Source of the DNA: Woeseiaceae bacterium
GTDB lineage: Bacteria; Pseudomonadota; Gammaproteobacteria; Steroidobacterales; Woeseiaceae
Assembly (NCBI GenBank): GCA_021773135.1
Contig: JAJFKP010000038.1
Coordinates: 1-64,000, forward strand
Direction: 5' to 3'
DNA length: 64,000 bases
This document shows, one piece after another, positions 10,223 through 19,405 of the stretch. Below the pieces are notes generated by a model, which was not told the origin of the DNA, did no database searches, and saw only the letters and a list, made by a program, of their open reading frames with translations. A program made the position numbers and the translations under genes. Each line of letters begins with the position of its first letter. Position 1 is the stretch's first letter.

Positions 10223-11077
10223 TCAGCCGTAGTAGTCGTAATAACCTGATGACGGTGATTTCTCACGCGACTGGTTGAGAATCGTGCCAATGATATTGAC
10301 GCCCTGCAGCAATTCATTGGCTTCAGCAAGATGCTCGCGTCGGCACTTTCCTTCCGCGACGACCAGGAGGAGGGCATCCATCAACGGGGCAAAGGCTAAT
10401 ACATCGTCCCCGGCCAATGCCGGCGGCAGGTCAAAAATGGTAATGGTCTTCGGTCCGAGGTTGCGTAGTTGCTGCACGAGAGACCCGAGTTCCGGAGACG
10501 ACAATACCTCGGACGAATCACGATAGGTTGTCTGATTCGTCATTATCGCCAGCCTGCTTTCGCCTGGACGAACCAGAATCTGATCAAGTGCTGTTGTGCC
10601 GCTCAGGAAGTCCGACAAATCCCGATTGGGTTCGATGCCCAGATAGGTGTGCAACGATGGCCGGCGCAGGTCCAGATCGACGAGAACCACGTGATGGTTG
10701 ACGTCCTGGGCCAGGCTGTAAGCCAAGTTTATCGCCGTTACCGTCTTGCCTTCGCCAGGGCCGGTGCCGGAAACGCCGATTACATTCCATTCCGAAGCAC
10801 GTAGCCGTTGCAGGATACGCGTTCGCAATACCTTGTATACGGCTCTCTGCGGCGAATCAGCCTGAGCAGCAACGATACGGTTCTTTTCCAGCGATTCCTC
10901 ATCCGGATTGATGCTGGGGAGTCGAGCGAAGTTGATTAGTCCTTCATCGGCGTCGAATCCACCTGTATGGCCGTTGGCAACTGTTACGGTATTTCCCTGG
11001 TGCTGCTCCCGTTTCAAGGCGCGTTTTTGCGCCTCAAGTTTGCTGGCCTTTGCAAGTTCCTTTGCTATTCGTCCCAT
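10223..11077 (-). CDS. CpsD/CapB-type bacterial tyrosine kinase (BY-kinase)
   Basis: Cytoplasmic BY-kinase controlling polysaccharide chain length and export. Walker A is GTGPGEGKTVTAINLA, Walker A' is VLVDLDLRRPSL, and Walker B is ITIFDLPPALAGDD. The protein ends in a short tyrosine cluster, SSGYYDYYG, the usual autophosphorylation tail. The basic N-terminal 35 residues may contact the partner co-polymerase. The kinase is separate from the membrane co-polymerase (next gene, 30 bases upstream), as in Gram-positive CpsC/CpsD and exosortase-linked systems and unlike the fused Wzc of enterics. It is probably co-transcribed with the two genes upstream. Confidence 0.93.
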   Translation of the reverse strand: MGRIAKELAKASKLEAQKRALKREQHQGNTVTVANGHTGGFDADEGLINFARLPSINPDEESLEKNRIVAAQADSPQRAVYKVLRTRILQRLRASEWNVIGVSGTGPGEGKTVTAINLAYSLAQDVNHHVVLVDLDLRRPSLHTYLGIEPNRDLSDFLSGTTALDQILVRPGESRLAIMTNQTTYRDSSEVLSSPELGSLVQQLRNLGPKTITIFDLPPALAGDDVLAFAPLMDALLLVVAEGKCRREHLAEANELLQGVNIIGTILNQSREKSPSSGYYDYYG

Positions 11078-11107
11078 AGTCTTTTCAATCCTACGATCAA
11101 CCGTTCC

Positions 11108-12790
11108 CTAAAATATCTGAATGAATATCATATACATGATCACTGCTGCGACACCCAGCGCCGACGACGACCAGATCATCGTCCTCTTCTGCCGCTCCGC
11201 ATCATTCTCGAGCACCGGAATGATAGCAATGGGCGGCATATCCACAATGTTGCGCAGATCTCTTGAGCCGCGAACCGTTGGATCAAGACTCTCGGAAAAT
11301 ACAACGGCTCCGAAAGCGCAGCCAACGGCGAAGATGATGCCTAGAATAATGATGGCAAGTCGATTCGGAAACGCGGCTGATTGTGGTTCGCCCGGCATAC
11401 GTTGCAGAACATATCGCTCGCCTTTTTCCGAAACTTCGAGCTGTTGTGCCCGCTGTGCGTCGGTCTGTTTTCGTATGACTTCGTTATACTCTGCGACCGC
11501 CTGATTATATTCACGGTCAAGGGCGAGATACTCGCGCTCCACCTGCGGCGACTGGACCAGCAGCGACTCGTACTCACTGATTCTGGCCTCCAGTTCCCGT
11601 GATTTCTGTTGCGCCGCGCGAATCTGCGCATCCGCACCCCGAATTTGCGCGAGGATGCTCATATAGGCCGGATTGTCGGGTTGTAAGGTTGTACGCTGTT
11701 GCGGAGCCGCTGAAATTGCTGACAATCGTTGCTGTAAAAAATTAATCTTATTGCGCAGACTCCGCACGTCAGGGTGGGTCTCTGAATACCGTTGCTGTGC
11801 TGCCGCGTAAGCGCGTTGAGCGACATCAAGCTCCTGGCGTATCGTGTCGATTTCGCCGTCGTTGCTGCCGCCGCTCAATAAATCGATCTCGCGCAGGGTA
11901 CGTACGATATCGGGATGTTCAGGTCCATACTTTGACGAGAGCTCGACGTACTGTTGCTGTAACAACTTGAGGCGATCTGTGCCAGTGAGCATTGTCTCAC
12001 CCGACGCGGTGAATATTGGCGCATTCGGACTTTCCCTTGAAAGGTCAGTCTCAAGAATCTGCCGTCTTTCTCGCAAACCCCGAATTTCGCGATTCACATC
12101 ATCCAGGTCACGTTCCGCACGATCGAGCATTTGTGCATTGATGTTCGATGACTCCGGCAGAGCGCCCGCATTTCGTTCCTTAAATTCAGCTAGCCTCGCT
12201 TCAGCATCGCTGATCTTGAGGGCAAGTCGATCTGCGTCACGACGGAAAAAATCCAGCGTTTCTTCAACAGACTGGTTGCGGCTACGCCGATTCTCTTCGA
12301 GAAACCGATCCGCCAGGCGTTCCGCAACCCGCACGGCTTTGGCTGGTGTCTCTCCATAATAGGACAGGTCGAATGCGATGGTTTCACCCTGATCCTTGAC
12401 CGCGATGTCCTCGCGAGCCTGAATGGTAATTACCTCGACGTCGCGTCGAAACTGGCTGGCGGCGGCATTGATTGATCTTTCAGCAATCAAATCCTGGTAG
12501 AGGCCGAACTCATTGATCCATGCTTCGACATTCTCGGCGGCCAGCACCTGGTTGCGAATACGATCGATTCTTAAATCTGTGTCGTAGTTGGCCACGGTTG
12601 TCTGGACCATGTTTTCCGGAATTTCCGGCCTTTCGATTGCAATCGTAGCGGTTGATCGATACTGATCTTCCAGCAACAGCGTGCCGAATACCGTAGCGAC
12701 AGCAACCGTCGAAAACACAATAAACATGCTCGACCGGCGTCGTCGCAACAGTGCGAAATAGGCCTGCAGCCCTGAACGTTCTACATCCAC
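11108..12790 (-). CDS. Wzz/GNVR chain-length determinant (polysaccharide co-polymerase)
   Basis: Inner-membrane co-polymerase that sets chain length and links the kinase to the outer-membrane exporter. A Wzz domain with the first membrane helix (MFIVFSTVAVATVFGTLLL) is at the N-terminus. A long periplasmic coiled coil rich in Glu/Arg/Gln follows at roughly residues 170-430, and a second helix (LAIIILGIIFAVGCAFGAVV) comes next. An extra C-terminal helix (SALGVAAVIMYMIFIQIF) follows. The two-helix tail matches the exosortase-associated subtype. It lies between the kinase and the export protein on the same strand. Confidence 0.92.
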   Translation of the reverse strand: MDVERSGLQAYFALLRRRRSSMFIVFSTVAVATVFGTLLLEDQYRSTATIAIERPEIPENMVQTTVANYDTDLRIDRIRNQVLAAENVEAWINEFGLYQDLIAERSINAAASQFRRDVEVITIQAREDIAVKDQGETIAFDLSYYGETPAKAVRVAERLADRFLEENRRSRNQSVEETLDFFRRDADRLALKISDAEARLAEFKERNAGALPESSNINAQMLDRAERDLDDVNREIRGLRERRQILETDLSRESPNAPIFTASGETMLTGTDRLKLLQQQYVELSSKYGPEHPDIVRTLREIDLLSGGSNDGEIDTIRQELDVAQRAYAAAQQRYSETHPDVRSLRNKINFLQQRLSAISAAPQQRTTLQPDNPAYMSILAQIRGADAQIRAAQQKSRELEARISEYESLLVQSPQVEREYLALDREYNQAVAEYNEVIRKQTDAQRAQQLEVSEKGERYVLQRMPGEPQSAAFPNRLAIIILGIIFAVGCAFGAVVFSESLDPTVRGSRDLRNIVDMPPIAIIPVLENDAERQKRTMIWSSSALGVAAVIMYMIFIQIF

Positions 12791-12836
12791 GATATTCCCT
12801 TCGTTTTAGCCAAATTCCATTGATTAGAGTTGTTAT

Positions 12837-13475
12837 TCATGGCACCAGGACAACGTCCCCGACTTCCAGAAGAATATTCTGCGACAGGTTCTGACCCTTT
12901 ATAATATCGCTGTAGCGGAATTCCCTGATGGTCTGAACTCCGTCACGCCGACGCAGAATCCTGATGTTATTGAGCTGCGCGAAAGGCGTTGTCCCGCCCG
13001 CAATGCTGAGCGCCTGCATGACGTCTACTCGAGGATTCATAACAAACTCACCTGGATTCTTGACCTGACCGATAACAAATATCTTATTTCCACGTATCTC
13101 CGCTACCGTGACCGTCACAACCAGGTTTGGGATGTACGTCGCAAGTCGGCTTTCAAGCTCCGCCCGTATGTCTCCCACCGTACGACCTTCGGCAATAATA
13201 TCGCCACTTAGCGGAAACGAAAATGCACCGTCCGGGCGAATTAGCACTGTGCGTTGCAGATCGAGTTCCTTCCAGACAGAAACTTCGAGAAGATCGCCCG
13301 GATTGATCAGGTATTCAGTTCGGTCCGGTCCGCCCTGCTGGGCAAACACCTGCGGGGCGCTTACGAACAGCGCAATCATGAGCAGTGGTGCTACCCAGTC
13401 TACGCAGGAACCGTTTAACCAATTCCCACCCAATTGCTGGCGAGCTCTCAACTTAAGAAGTTCGATGTATTTCAA
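12837..13475 (-). CDS. Polysaccharide export protein (Wza/OMA type)
   Basis: Outer-membrane auxiliary export protein. An N-terminal hydrophobic signal (VAPLLMIALFVSAPQVFAQ) precedes the Poly_export domain, EYLINPGDLLEVSVWKE through the PDGAFSFPLSG turn. A SLBB domain follows (GNKIFVIGQVKNPGEF, then VMQALSIAGG). At 212 residues it is the short, single-SLBB type that lacks the C-terminal amphipathic helix of Wza, so it may form a periplasmic ring only. It is first of three minus-strand genes (export, co-polymerase, kinase) and probably heads their operon. Confidence 0.92.
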   Translation of the reverse strand: MKYIELLKLRARQQLGGNWLNGSCVDWVAPLLMIALFVSAPQVFAQQGGPDRTEYLINPGDLLEVSVWKELDLQRTVLIRPDGAFSFPLSGDIIAEGRTVGDIRAELESRLATYIPNLVVTVTVAEIRGNKIFVIGQVKNPGEFVMNPRVDVMQALSIAGGTTPFAQLNNIRILRRRDGVQTIREFRYSDIIKGQNLSQNILLEVGDVVLVP

Positions 13476-13941
13476 GTTCCAACCCTTCGTTATTTATATA
13501 AAAAGTATTCGAATACTAGCAAAATACTCGACTACTTCGCCGCGTAGCGTGAATACAGGCACGATGTCAGGTGCGTCAGACGTAGTTTAAGTCGAACAGA
13601 TTCTTGCGAACATGTGACCAATTCTAACGGTTTTTTTGACATAATCGGACCAGCGGAAAACTAAGTTAGTACATCCGTTGTGTCTCGATCATTCAGTCAT
13701 TCACATTTTGTCTTCTTATTTTCCGCGGAGTTCCGCTCATTTGCTGATTCGGCTTCAAGTTTCGTATAGTGTGGCTACGAACTAAAATATCGATATCAAG
13801 GAGTGTTTATAGAATGATTTAACCCGGGAAGGGTAGGCGGTTTTCGCCTTTCCACGATGTGCTCACTTCCTGCGGCAAAATCGATTCCTTTCACAGTTTC
13901 TTGTTCTGCGGGCTAATTTACCACGTGAACGATCGAGGGCT
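13476..13941. other. Intergenic region between divergent EPS export and sugar-transferase genes
   Basis: 466 bases without a recognisable gene. It must carry the promoter of the export operon on the minus strand and that of the WecA-like gene on the plus strand. It contains a dyad at 13761-13781 and a strong aaggag site (13798-13803) followed by ATG ATT TAA at 13814, a two-codon frame. Directly after that comes a small GC stem (aggcg...cgcct, about 13836-13850) without a U tract. No known riboswitch signature was recognised. Confidence 0.4.
13761..13781. promoter_or_regulatory. Candidate operator: inverted repeat TTCGTA-N9-TACGAA
   Basis: A perfect 6-base inverted repeat with a 9-base centre. 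With a one-base bulge the arms extend to AGT(T)TCGTA and TACGAACT. A 21-base dyad in the promoter region of divergent EPS genes fits a dimeric regulator site. No regulator gene lies next to it, so the protein is unknown. Confidence 0.3.
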
Positions 13942-15264
13942 GTGACATACGTCACATTCTTCGTCTTCACATTCCGCGATAATTGCATTGCGGCAAATAA
14001 TAAAAATTCTAAAGGGTTGGACATAATCTTGTTGTTGGCGAGTTTCATAGGGTCTGTAATCGCATTCGGTTTCACGAGCATCCTCATTTTGTGGTTGTTC
14101 TCGATGGCTAAAGCCGTTGGATTAGTAGACGTTCCGCACGGTCGTAAGACCCATGAAGGAGAGATTCCGCTGGTCGGCGGTCTGTCCATTTACATTGCTG
14201 CGTTTGCTGCGACCATCATTACCGGATTCATAATGTCGGACGGTTCTGTCCTTCAGGAAAACAGCGGCTTCTTTCTCGCCGGCATGCTGCTGCTGCTGGT
14301 CGGCGTCGTCGACGACTACATCGAGCTTCGTCCCGTTGCAAAGCTGGTCGCACAGACCGGTGCAGCATTGATCATGATATTTGGCTCCGGCGTCGTGCTG
14401 CGTGATGTTGGCAGTCTCGGTAACAGCGGTGAATTGCTTTCCACGGGCGTATTCGCAATTCCCTTTACGATCTTCGCGACGATTGGAGTCATCAATGCCC
14501 TCAATATGTGCGACGGACTTGATGGGCTTGCGGGCAGTCTTGCACTGATCAGTTTGGGTGGATTCATTGCTGCATCTTTGCTTTTTGGTGGCGGCCAGGA
14601 TATCGGACTTCTGAGCATACTGGCCGCTGCTGTAACCGGTTTCCTGGTGTTTAACTTTCGTTTTCCGGGGCGACGCTCAGCCATCGTGTTTCTGGGCGAT
14701 TCCGGCAGTATGTTCCTGGGTTTTGCTGCCTGCTGGTTTGCGATCAAGTTCTCGCAGGGCGAAAGCAGGGTAATACCACCATCGATGGCGCTGTGGTTTC
14801 TGATTGTGCCGCTTTTCGATGCTGTTTCAATGACCACACGTAGAATTCTTAAGAAGAGACCACCTTTCGGTGCAGACAAAGAACATCTGCACCATATTTT
14901 CCTGCTGGCGGGGTTCACAGTGCAGGAAACTGTTTTGATCATGGCGGCAATATCAATTGTCGGCGCAGCCGTCGGCATCGGTGGAACCTATTACGGCGTG
15001 CCGGAGTACGTCATGGTCGGCTCGTTTCTCGGCCTCGGGCTGATGTACTTGTGGATGATTGTCCGTTCCTGGACCGTGATGCGATTTCTCAAGAAGTCGA
15101 TCAACAGGCGCACCAGCGTCGTCGACCGACGGGTCAACGGCGAGCGTCGCACCAGTTCCGTCACATATCTTGGTCCGGAAAGAAGATCAGGCGTTGACCG
15201 GCGTGGCGACCCTCGTCGCAATGATGACGTTAATACCTATGAAGAGTTAAGCAAGACTGGCTAG
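13942..15264 (+). CDS. WecA/MraY-type undecaprenyl-phosphate sugar-1-phosphate transferase
   Basis: Polyprenyl-phosphate HexNAc-1-phosphate transferase that starts the lipid-linked glycan at the inner membrane. Recognised motifs in order are VPHGRKTHEGEIPLVGG, VDDYIELRP, NALNMCDGLDGLAGS, FLGDSGSMFLGF and the HLHHIFLLAG loop. These give the catalytic Asp residues and the His motif of the WecA branch. About eleven hydrophobic segments are visible. The C-terminal 60 residues are soluble and very basic (RRTSVVDRRVNGERRTS), which is longer than E. coli WecA. The start is uncertain: GTG 13942 is used, and TTG 14017 just before the first helix is an alternative. Confidence 0.88.
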   Translation: MTYVTFFVFTFRDNCIAANNKNSKGLDIILLLASFIGSVIAFGFTSILILWLFSMAKAVGLVDVPHGRKTHEGEIPLVGGLSIYIAAFAATIITGFIMSDGSVLQENSGFFLAGMLLLLVGVVDDYIELRPVAKLVAQTGAALIMIFGSGVVLRDVGSLGNSGELLSTGVFAIPFTIFATIGVINALNMCDGLDGLAGSLALISLGGFIAASLLFGGGQDIGLLSILAAAVTGFLVFNFRFPGRRSAIVFLGDSGSMFLGFAACWFAIKFSQGESRVIPPSMALWFLIVPLFDAVSMTTRRILKKRPPFGADKEHLHHIFLLAGFTVQETVLIMAAISIVGAAVGIGGTYYGVPEYVMVGSFLGLGLMYLWMIVRSWTVMRFLKKSINRRTSVVDRRVNGERRTSSVTYLGPERRSGVDRRGDPRRNDDVNTYEELSKTG

Positions 15265-15282
15265 CTTGCAGTTGCAAAACGA

Positions 15283-15948
15283 CTAGGGTTTTGCGGCCGG
15301 TCGAAAGAACTCAAATCCGATATCCCTGACAGGCCGGCTGCGAAACGGAAACAACATCCCGAACCACGCCAGGTACCCGGCATATCCAATTGCCAGCGAT
15401 CCCATGTGTTTGCCCATCTCCAGGCTTGCATAGTTAGTCACGCCCACGAAACCGACTCGGTACTCATAGCCATGTTTCCGCATCTCGTTATCTGAAAACA
15501 GATGTACTGAGGGGCTGATTCGGCGGCCGCGGTAGGCGGCTCGGGTAAATGATTTGTACGAATAGTTGTAAGGCTTTCTGATTCTGACCCAAACGTTGTC
15601 GGCGTCCGGCGCAGAATCGATAGAACGCCACATATATGACACGAGCTTCGTGCCATCGAACGCGCCGTAAGCGAGGTCACCGCGCGCGATGGCGTCGGCG
15701 ACGAAATCGGGATGCATATCGAGCTCAGGATCTTTGCTGAACTCCAGTAACTCCTCGGGTTCGACCAAGCGAAAAACCAGGTCTGCGTTTCCCTGAGGAT
15801 GAGTTGGCGCATCAGGAATTTTACGGCACCGCACAACATATAAATGGATTCCCAGGTGGCGGGCACTTGCTTTCACACACAAATTTGTAATTGCTCGTCG
15901 CAGTCCCCAGCGATCGGCATTTTTTCGCAGGTTTCGGAGCCTGCTCAT
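15283..15948 (-). CDS. GNAT-like acetyltransferase
   Basis: A 221-residue protein with a weak GNAT pattern: a central strand LAYGAFDGTKLVSYMW, then RAAYRGRRISPSVHLFSDNEMRKHGY. The latter looks like the acetyl-CoA loop R-x-x-x-x-R/G with the following helix. VGVTNYASLEMGKHMG corresponds to the late N-xx-S motif. It is convergent with the WecA-like gene, with 18 bases between their stop codons. It probably modifies a sugar or amino group in the same pathway. The substrate cannot be inferred. Confidence 0.7.
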   Translation of the reverse strand: MSRLRNLRKNADRWGLRRAITNLCVKASARHLGIHLYVVRCRKIPDAPTHPQGNADLVFRLVEPEELLEFSKDPELDMHPDFVADAIARGDLAYGAFDGTKLVSYMWRSIDSAPDADNVWVRIRKPYNYSYKSFTRAAYRGRRISPSVHLFSDNEMRKHGYEYRVGFVGVTNYASLEMGKHMGSLAIGYAGYLAWFGMLFPFRSRPVRDIGFEFFRPAAKP

Positions 15949-16073
15949 TCTTGAGAATCTGTCTGCATAAAAGCAACTTCAGGTTGATTAATACGAACTC
16001 AAATATACAAGTGACCTGGGAGCGGCGCACCTACAATCGACTTTTCAGGAATGTTTCAACGTGGCCAGGAGGC

Positions 16074-17270
16074 TCACGTGGCCGATTTTTCCGGTCTACC
16101 GGGCACGAGTCGAAGAAACCGCCCTATTTGCACGATAGTCGGCCGCGGGTCGCGCCAGTCCCACGTGATATGCACTGATGACGAAAGTGCCGAATACAAT
16201 ATTTTTAAAATCCACATTCCTGCGCTTCTGGCATCCACTTCCCCGTCGCTTGCCGCACGCTTCAAACCGATGAGATCGCCAGTGATCCATGCATACCGCC
16301 TGCCGCTCTCACAGGGATAATTGGTGACGGTGCAGGCCTCCATTTCGCCATTCGCGGACTCCAGCATCAATCTCGGCAGATCCAGTCCGGTGTGATAAAT
16401 GAGTGCGAATCCGGCGCCAAGGCGTGGATTATGTTCGAGGAAAGAGACCCTTTGCGTATTGCGATCAATTAGAAATTGCATGCAGCCAACGCCCGAGTAA
16501 TTGAGGTGCTCGACAATCGTCTGGCAATACCCGACCAGTTCGGGGTTTGGCTTTACCGTCAGGCCCGCTACGGACAGGCCGGTGTCATCAATGCGGTCGG
16601 TTCTCAGTGCTTGGGATTGACCCAGTACGTTTACCCGCCCGTGCTCGGCGAAAAAATACAGATTGTGACGTTCGCCGTGAACGTACTCCTGCACAATCAT
16701 TGGCTTGTTATGCCGTGGCCACTCCTGCATATCTTGCCGAAGACTATCAATATTGGCGCAGATAATAGCCTTCAGTCCAAGCAGTAGATGCTCTGAATCG
16801 ACCAGTTTTACAACACAGGGGAAACCGATTGATTCTGCAGCGGCCAGTAACGACGCACGTTCCGAAGCGATAGCATAGCGAGCTTGCGGAATGCCCAGCT
16901 CATCGACTAATGAAGACATTGTCGGTTTGTCCAGGCAGTTTTCGACAATATCCGGATTGCACATGAGTAAATTTACGCGCTGCGAAAATTCGGCGAAATG
17001 ATGCACAAAAAATCGAAGTTCTTTTTCCCCAACAGGTATCAAGGATGTAATGTCCGCACGCTCGTGCAGGAAGTCAGATAAGGCAGAAGCGAATTCGCCT
17101 GCTTCCAACGCGGGGTCGGGGTGGTGCCAGGTTTCGTCAACGTACTTTGAATGATTGCAGGTCTCAGCATCGCCATGCATACCTAGAACAATGTGCTGTC
17201 CAGCACGTGCTAAAGACCGGATAACGGTCAGCGTTTGGCGATAGGTTCCAATGATCAACGTTGAGTTCAT
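16074..17270 (-). CDS. ATP-grasp ligase-like protein
   Basis: A carboxylate-amine/thiol ligase of the ATP-grasp superfamily. The N-terminal Rossmann-like part (STLIIGTYRQTLTVIRSLAR) resembles carbamoyl-phosphate-synthetase-like preATP-grasp domains. The ATP-grasp part has FPCVVKLVDSEH (ATP-binding Lys), IVQEYVHGERHNLYFF and a metal-binding FLEHNPRLGAGF (E and N). Such enzymes in glycan loci often add an amino acid to a sugar acid, but this is inference. It is divergent from the small Fn3-like gene, which separates it from a second ATP-grasp gene at 18092. Confidence 0.82.
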   Translation of the reverse strand: MNSTLIIGTYRQTLTVIRSLARAGQHIVLGMHGDAETCNHSKYVDETWHHPDPALEAGEFASALSDFLHERADITSLIPVGEKELRFFVHHFAEFSQRVNLLMCNPDIVENCLDKPTMSSLVDELGIPQARYAIASERASLLAAAESIGFPCVVKLVDSEHLLLGLKAIICANIDSLRQDMQEWPRHNKPMIVQEYVHGERHNLYFFAEHGRVNVLGQSQALRTDRIDDTGLSVAGLTVKPNPELVGYCQTIVEHLNYSGVGCMQFLIDRNTQRVSFLEHNPRLGAGFALIYHTGLDLPRLMLESANGEMEACTVTNYPCESGRRYAWITGDLIGLKRAASDGEVDARSAGMWILKILYSALSSSVHITWDWRDPRPTIVQIGRFLRLVPGRPEKSAT

Positions 17271-17488
17271 GCGACGACCTTAAATGCTGCGCACTATTCT
17301 ACGTTGACAAGTTATTGCCGGTGTAGTTTTTCTTTTCCGCCGGCGGCATCGCTTCGTATGACACAGGGTATGCGTGTCCCGCGCGCTCGTTTATGGAAAA
17401 TTGGGCGGCTGGCGTGCAATCAATTGGAGTATCATTGTGACCTGCAACTGGATCCGATTGAAAACCCGCATGTAAGAAGGGCAAGGTC

Positions 17489-17863
17489 GTGAATCGAAAT
17501 CTGAAAATATTCAAAGGAACGGTGGCCGGACTGATCCTGTTACTCCTGGTCTGGCTGACGATCACGCACGTCGTTATCGATCCTGAAAAAGGCATCATGA
17601 CCCGGGGAGACCTGGAGTTGACCTGGCAGATGCCTACAGAAAACGCCGACAGCAGTCCCCTGACCGATTTAGCGGGATACACGATCTATTGTTGGAATGC
17701 AGAAGGTCACAGGACAGAGACGATCGTCATTGATGATCCGGGTCAGACCAGTATTGAGCTCGAACGTCTGTGGCCCGGTACATACCAATGTGCAATGTCC
17801 GCGGTTCGGTCCGATGGAAGCCAGAGCGCGCTATCTAACGTCGTTACACGATCCATCCCCTGA
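17489..17863 (+). CDS. Small membrane-anchored Fn3-like protein
   Basis: A 124-residue protein with an N-terminal hydrophobic anchor (GTVAGLILLLLVWLTITHVVI) and a single periplasmic beta-sandwich of about 90 residues. The pattern DLELTWQMPTEN, DLAGYTIYCW and WPGTYQCAMSAVRSDGSQS is that of a fibronectin type III domain. The GTG start is preceded by aagaagggcaagg. It lies between two divergently arranged ATP-grasp genes of the EPS locus. No known family member was recognised. It may be a carbohydrate-binding or scaffold subunit (inference). Confidence 0.7.
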   Translation: MNRNLKIFKGTVAGLILLLLVWLTITHVVIDPEKGIMTRGDLELTWQMPTENADSSPLTDLAGYTIYCWNAEGHRTETIVIDDPGQTSIELERLWPGTYQCAMSAVRSDGSQSALSNVVTRSIP

Positions 17864-18091
17864 GCATAGAACCCACCCTCGGCACCTCAGCTTTCTGAGA
17901 AGTCTTCAGGCCATTCGGCCCGATGGTTTTACTTAACTCCGGACAGAGATCCGCTTTTCGTTTGAGACCTGGACCACATTGCTCGCCGGGTGATTCGGCA
18001 CTCTTTCATTTCAGGGGCATCTGTAAGATCAATCAGCAGGGGCAAGTGCGCATGGAAGGTCCGTCTGCACTGAAACATTGAATTGGAAGCA

Positions 18092-19396
18092 ATGAAAAAA
18101 ACAACAGCCTTTATCATCAGCCACGAGCCGGATGCGACCCGCACCAAAGAAAATCAGGCGACGAGCATCATCGCTCTGACTCTGACGCGAGCGCTCGGCC
18201 GTGCGGGTGTCAAGGTTGTCCGCGTTCATCCAAATCAATTCGATGACAGCCTGTATTCTCGTTACAGCCATATAACCGAGATTTGCCCGAATTTGTATGA
18301 ATCCGAATCCGATCTTGTGGCGTTTCTGAATGACCTGGGAGAGCGCTACCCGGGGACTAAAGTACTGGTACCGGCATCTGATGACTGCTCCCTGTTTCTC
18401 GCCAGGCATGCCAATGTGCTGGAAAACGACTTCGTGCTGTTGAATCCTGCTCCAACAACAATGGAGAGCATCAAGGATAAACGGCGGCAATACGAACTGG
18501 CGACAAAAGTTGGCGTGCCTATTCCGGAAACCTACTTTCCGGAGAGCAGGCAAGAGGTTGCACAAATTGCGGCGCAGCTCACCGATTATCCGTACATCAT
18601 TAAGCCCCTGGAGGCGCAAAAGTGGCGGCTCAAAGAGTACGCCGCAGTTGCCAGTGGAAATAAAGCGATAATCGTTCATTCTCGAACAGAATTGATAAAT
18701 GAGTACGATCGAATATCGTCAGCAGATGGCAACCTGATGATCCAGGAGATCATTACCGGCGAAGACGAAAACCTGATTACGTTCCTGGCCTATTGTTCGG
18801 ATGATTACAAGCCTCTGGCGCATTGTATTAGAAGCAAGCTGCGGCAGTCGCCGGTCGATTTCGGCTACTGCACTTCGACCGTCACCTGTCACAACGATGT
18901 AGTTGAGCGATACGCCAAGCGACTGGTCAATCAGTGTGGGTATGTTGGCATTGTCGGCATCGAGTTCAAGTTCGATCCAAAACAGAACGACTATAAACTC
19001 ATCGAGATAAACAGTCGCCCGGTGAATACCACGGGTATTTCTATGGCATGCGGTGTCAATCTTCCCGTTATCGCATACCGTGATGCCATTGGCGAATCAC
19101 AGACGCCCATATTTGATTGGGAAGATGGTGTCATCTGGATGCGACTGCCACAGGACATCGCAGCAGGTCTCGAACTGCGACGTCGAGGACGCTTGACCGT
19201 TGCCCAGTGGTTCCGCTCGATACGCGGTAAACGTGTGCACGCGCTGCTTGCTTTAGATGATCTAGCTCCGTTCACCAGCTTTTACGCGCGCTATTGCAGG
19301 CGACAATTGGGAAAACTTACCCCGGTGAGACAGGGCGCCAGGTATCTTCGTGGCCCGCGTCGCCTGTTGCAACGGGTCAGCGCCTGGATGTTTTGA
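18092..19396 (+). CDS. Second ATP-grasp ligase-like protein
   Basis: A 434-residue ATP-grasp enzyme. The preATP-grasp part includes VLVPASDDCSLFLARHANVL. The ATP-grasp core has KDKRRQYELATKVGVPIPETYFP, YPYIIKPLEAQKWRL (ATP Lys), NLMIQEIITGEDENLITF and the metal site YVGIVGIEFKFD followed by LIEINSRPVNTTG (E and N). This is the architecture of the D-aspartate/biotin-carboxylase-like ligases found in capsule loci. An in-frame TTG lies 9 bases upstream, but ATG 18092 gives the natural N-terminus MKKTTAFIISHEPD. The next gene, prpF-like, starts 9 bases after its stop and is probably co-transcribed. Confidence 0.85.
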   Translation: MKKTTAFIISHEPDATRTKENQATSIIALTLTRALGRAGVKVVRVHPNQFDDSLYSRYSHITEICPNLYESESDLVAFLNDLGERYPGTKVLVPASDDCSLFLARHANVLENDFVLLNPAPTTMESIKDKRRQYELATKVGVPIPETYFPESRQEVAQIAAQLTDYPYIIKPLEAQKWRLKEYAAVASGNKAIIVHSRTELINEYDRISSADGNLMIQEIITGEDENLITFLAYCSDDYKPLAHCIRSKLRQSPVDFGYCTSTVTCHNDVVERYAKRLVNQCGYVGIVGIEFKFDPKQNDYKLIEINSRPVNTTGISMACGVNLPVIAYRDAIGESQTPIFDWEDGVIWMRLPQDIAAGLELRRRGRLTVAQWFRSIRGKRVHALLALDDLAPFTSFYARYCRRQLGKLTPVRQGARYLRGPRRLLQRVSAWMF

Positions 19397-19405
19397 CAGT
19401 CGACG

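Noticed and set aside
15274-15294. gcaaaac / gttttgc hairpin between convergent genes as a terminator
   Set aside because: Stem is short and AT-rich, lacks a clear T-tract after it on either strand, and overlaps the stop codon of the acetyltransferase gene; too weak to call.
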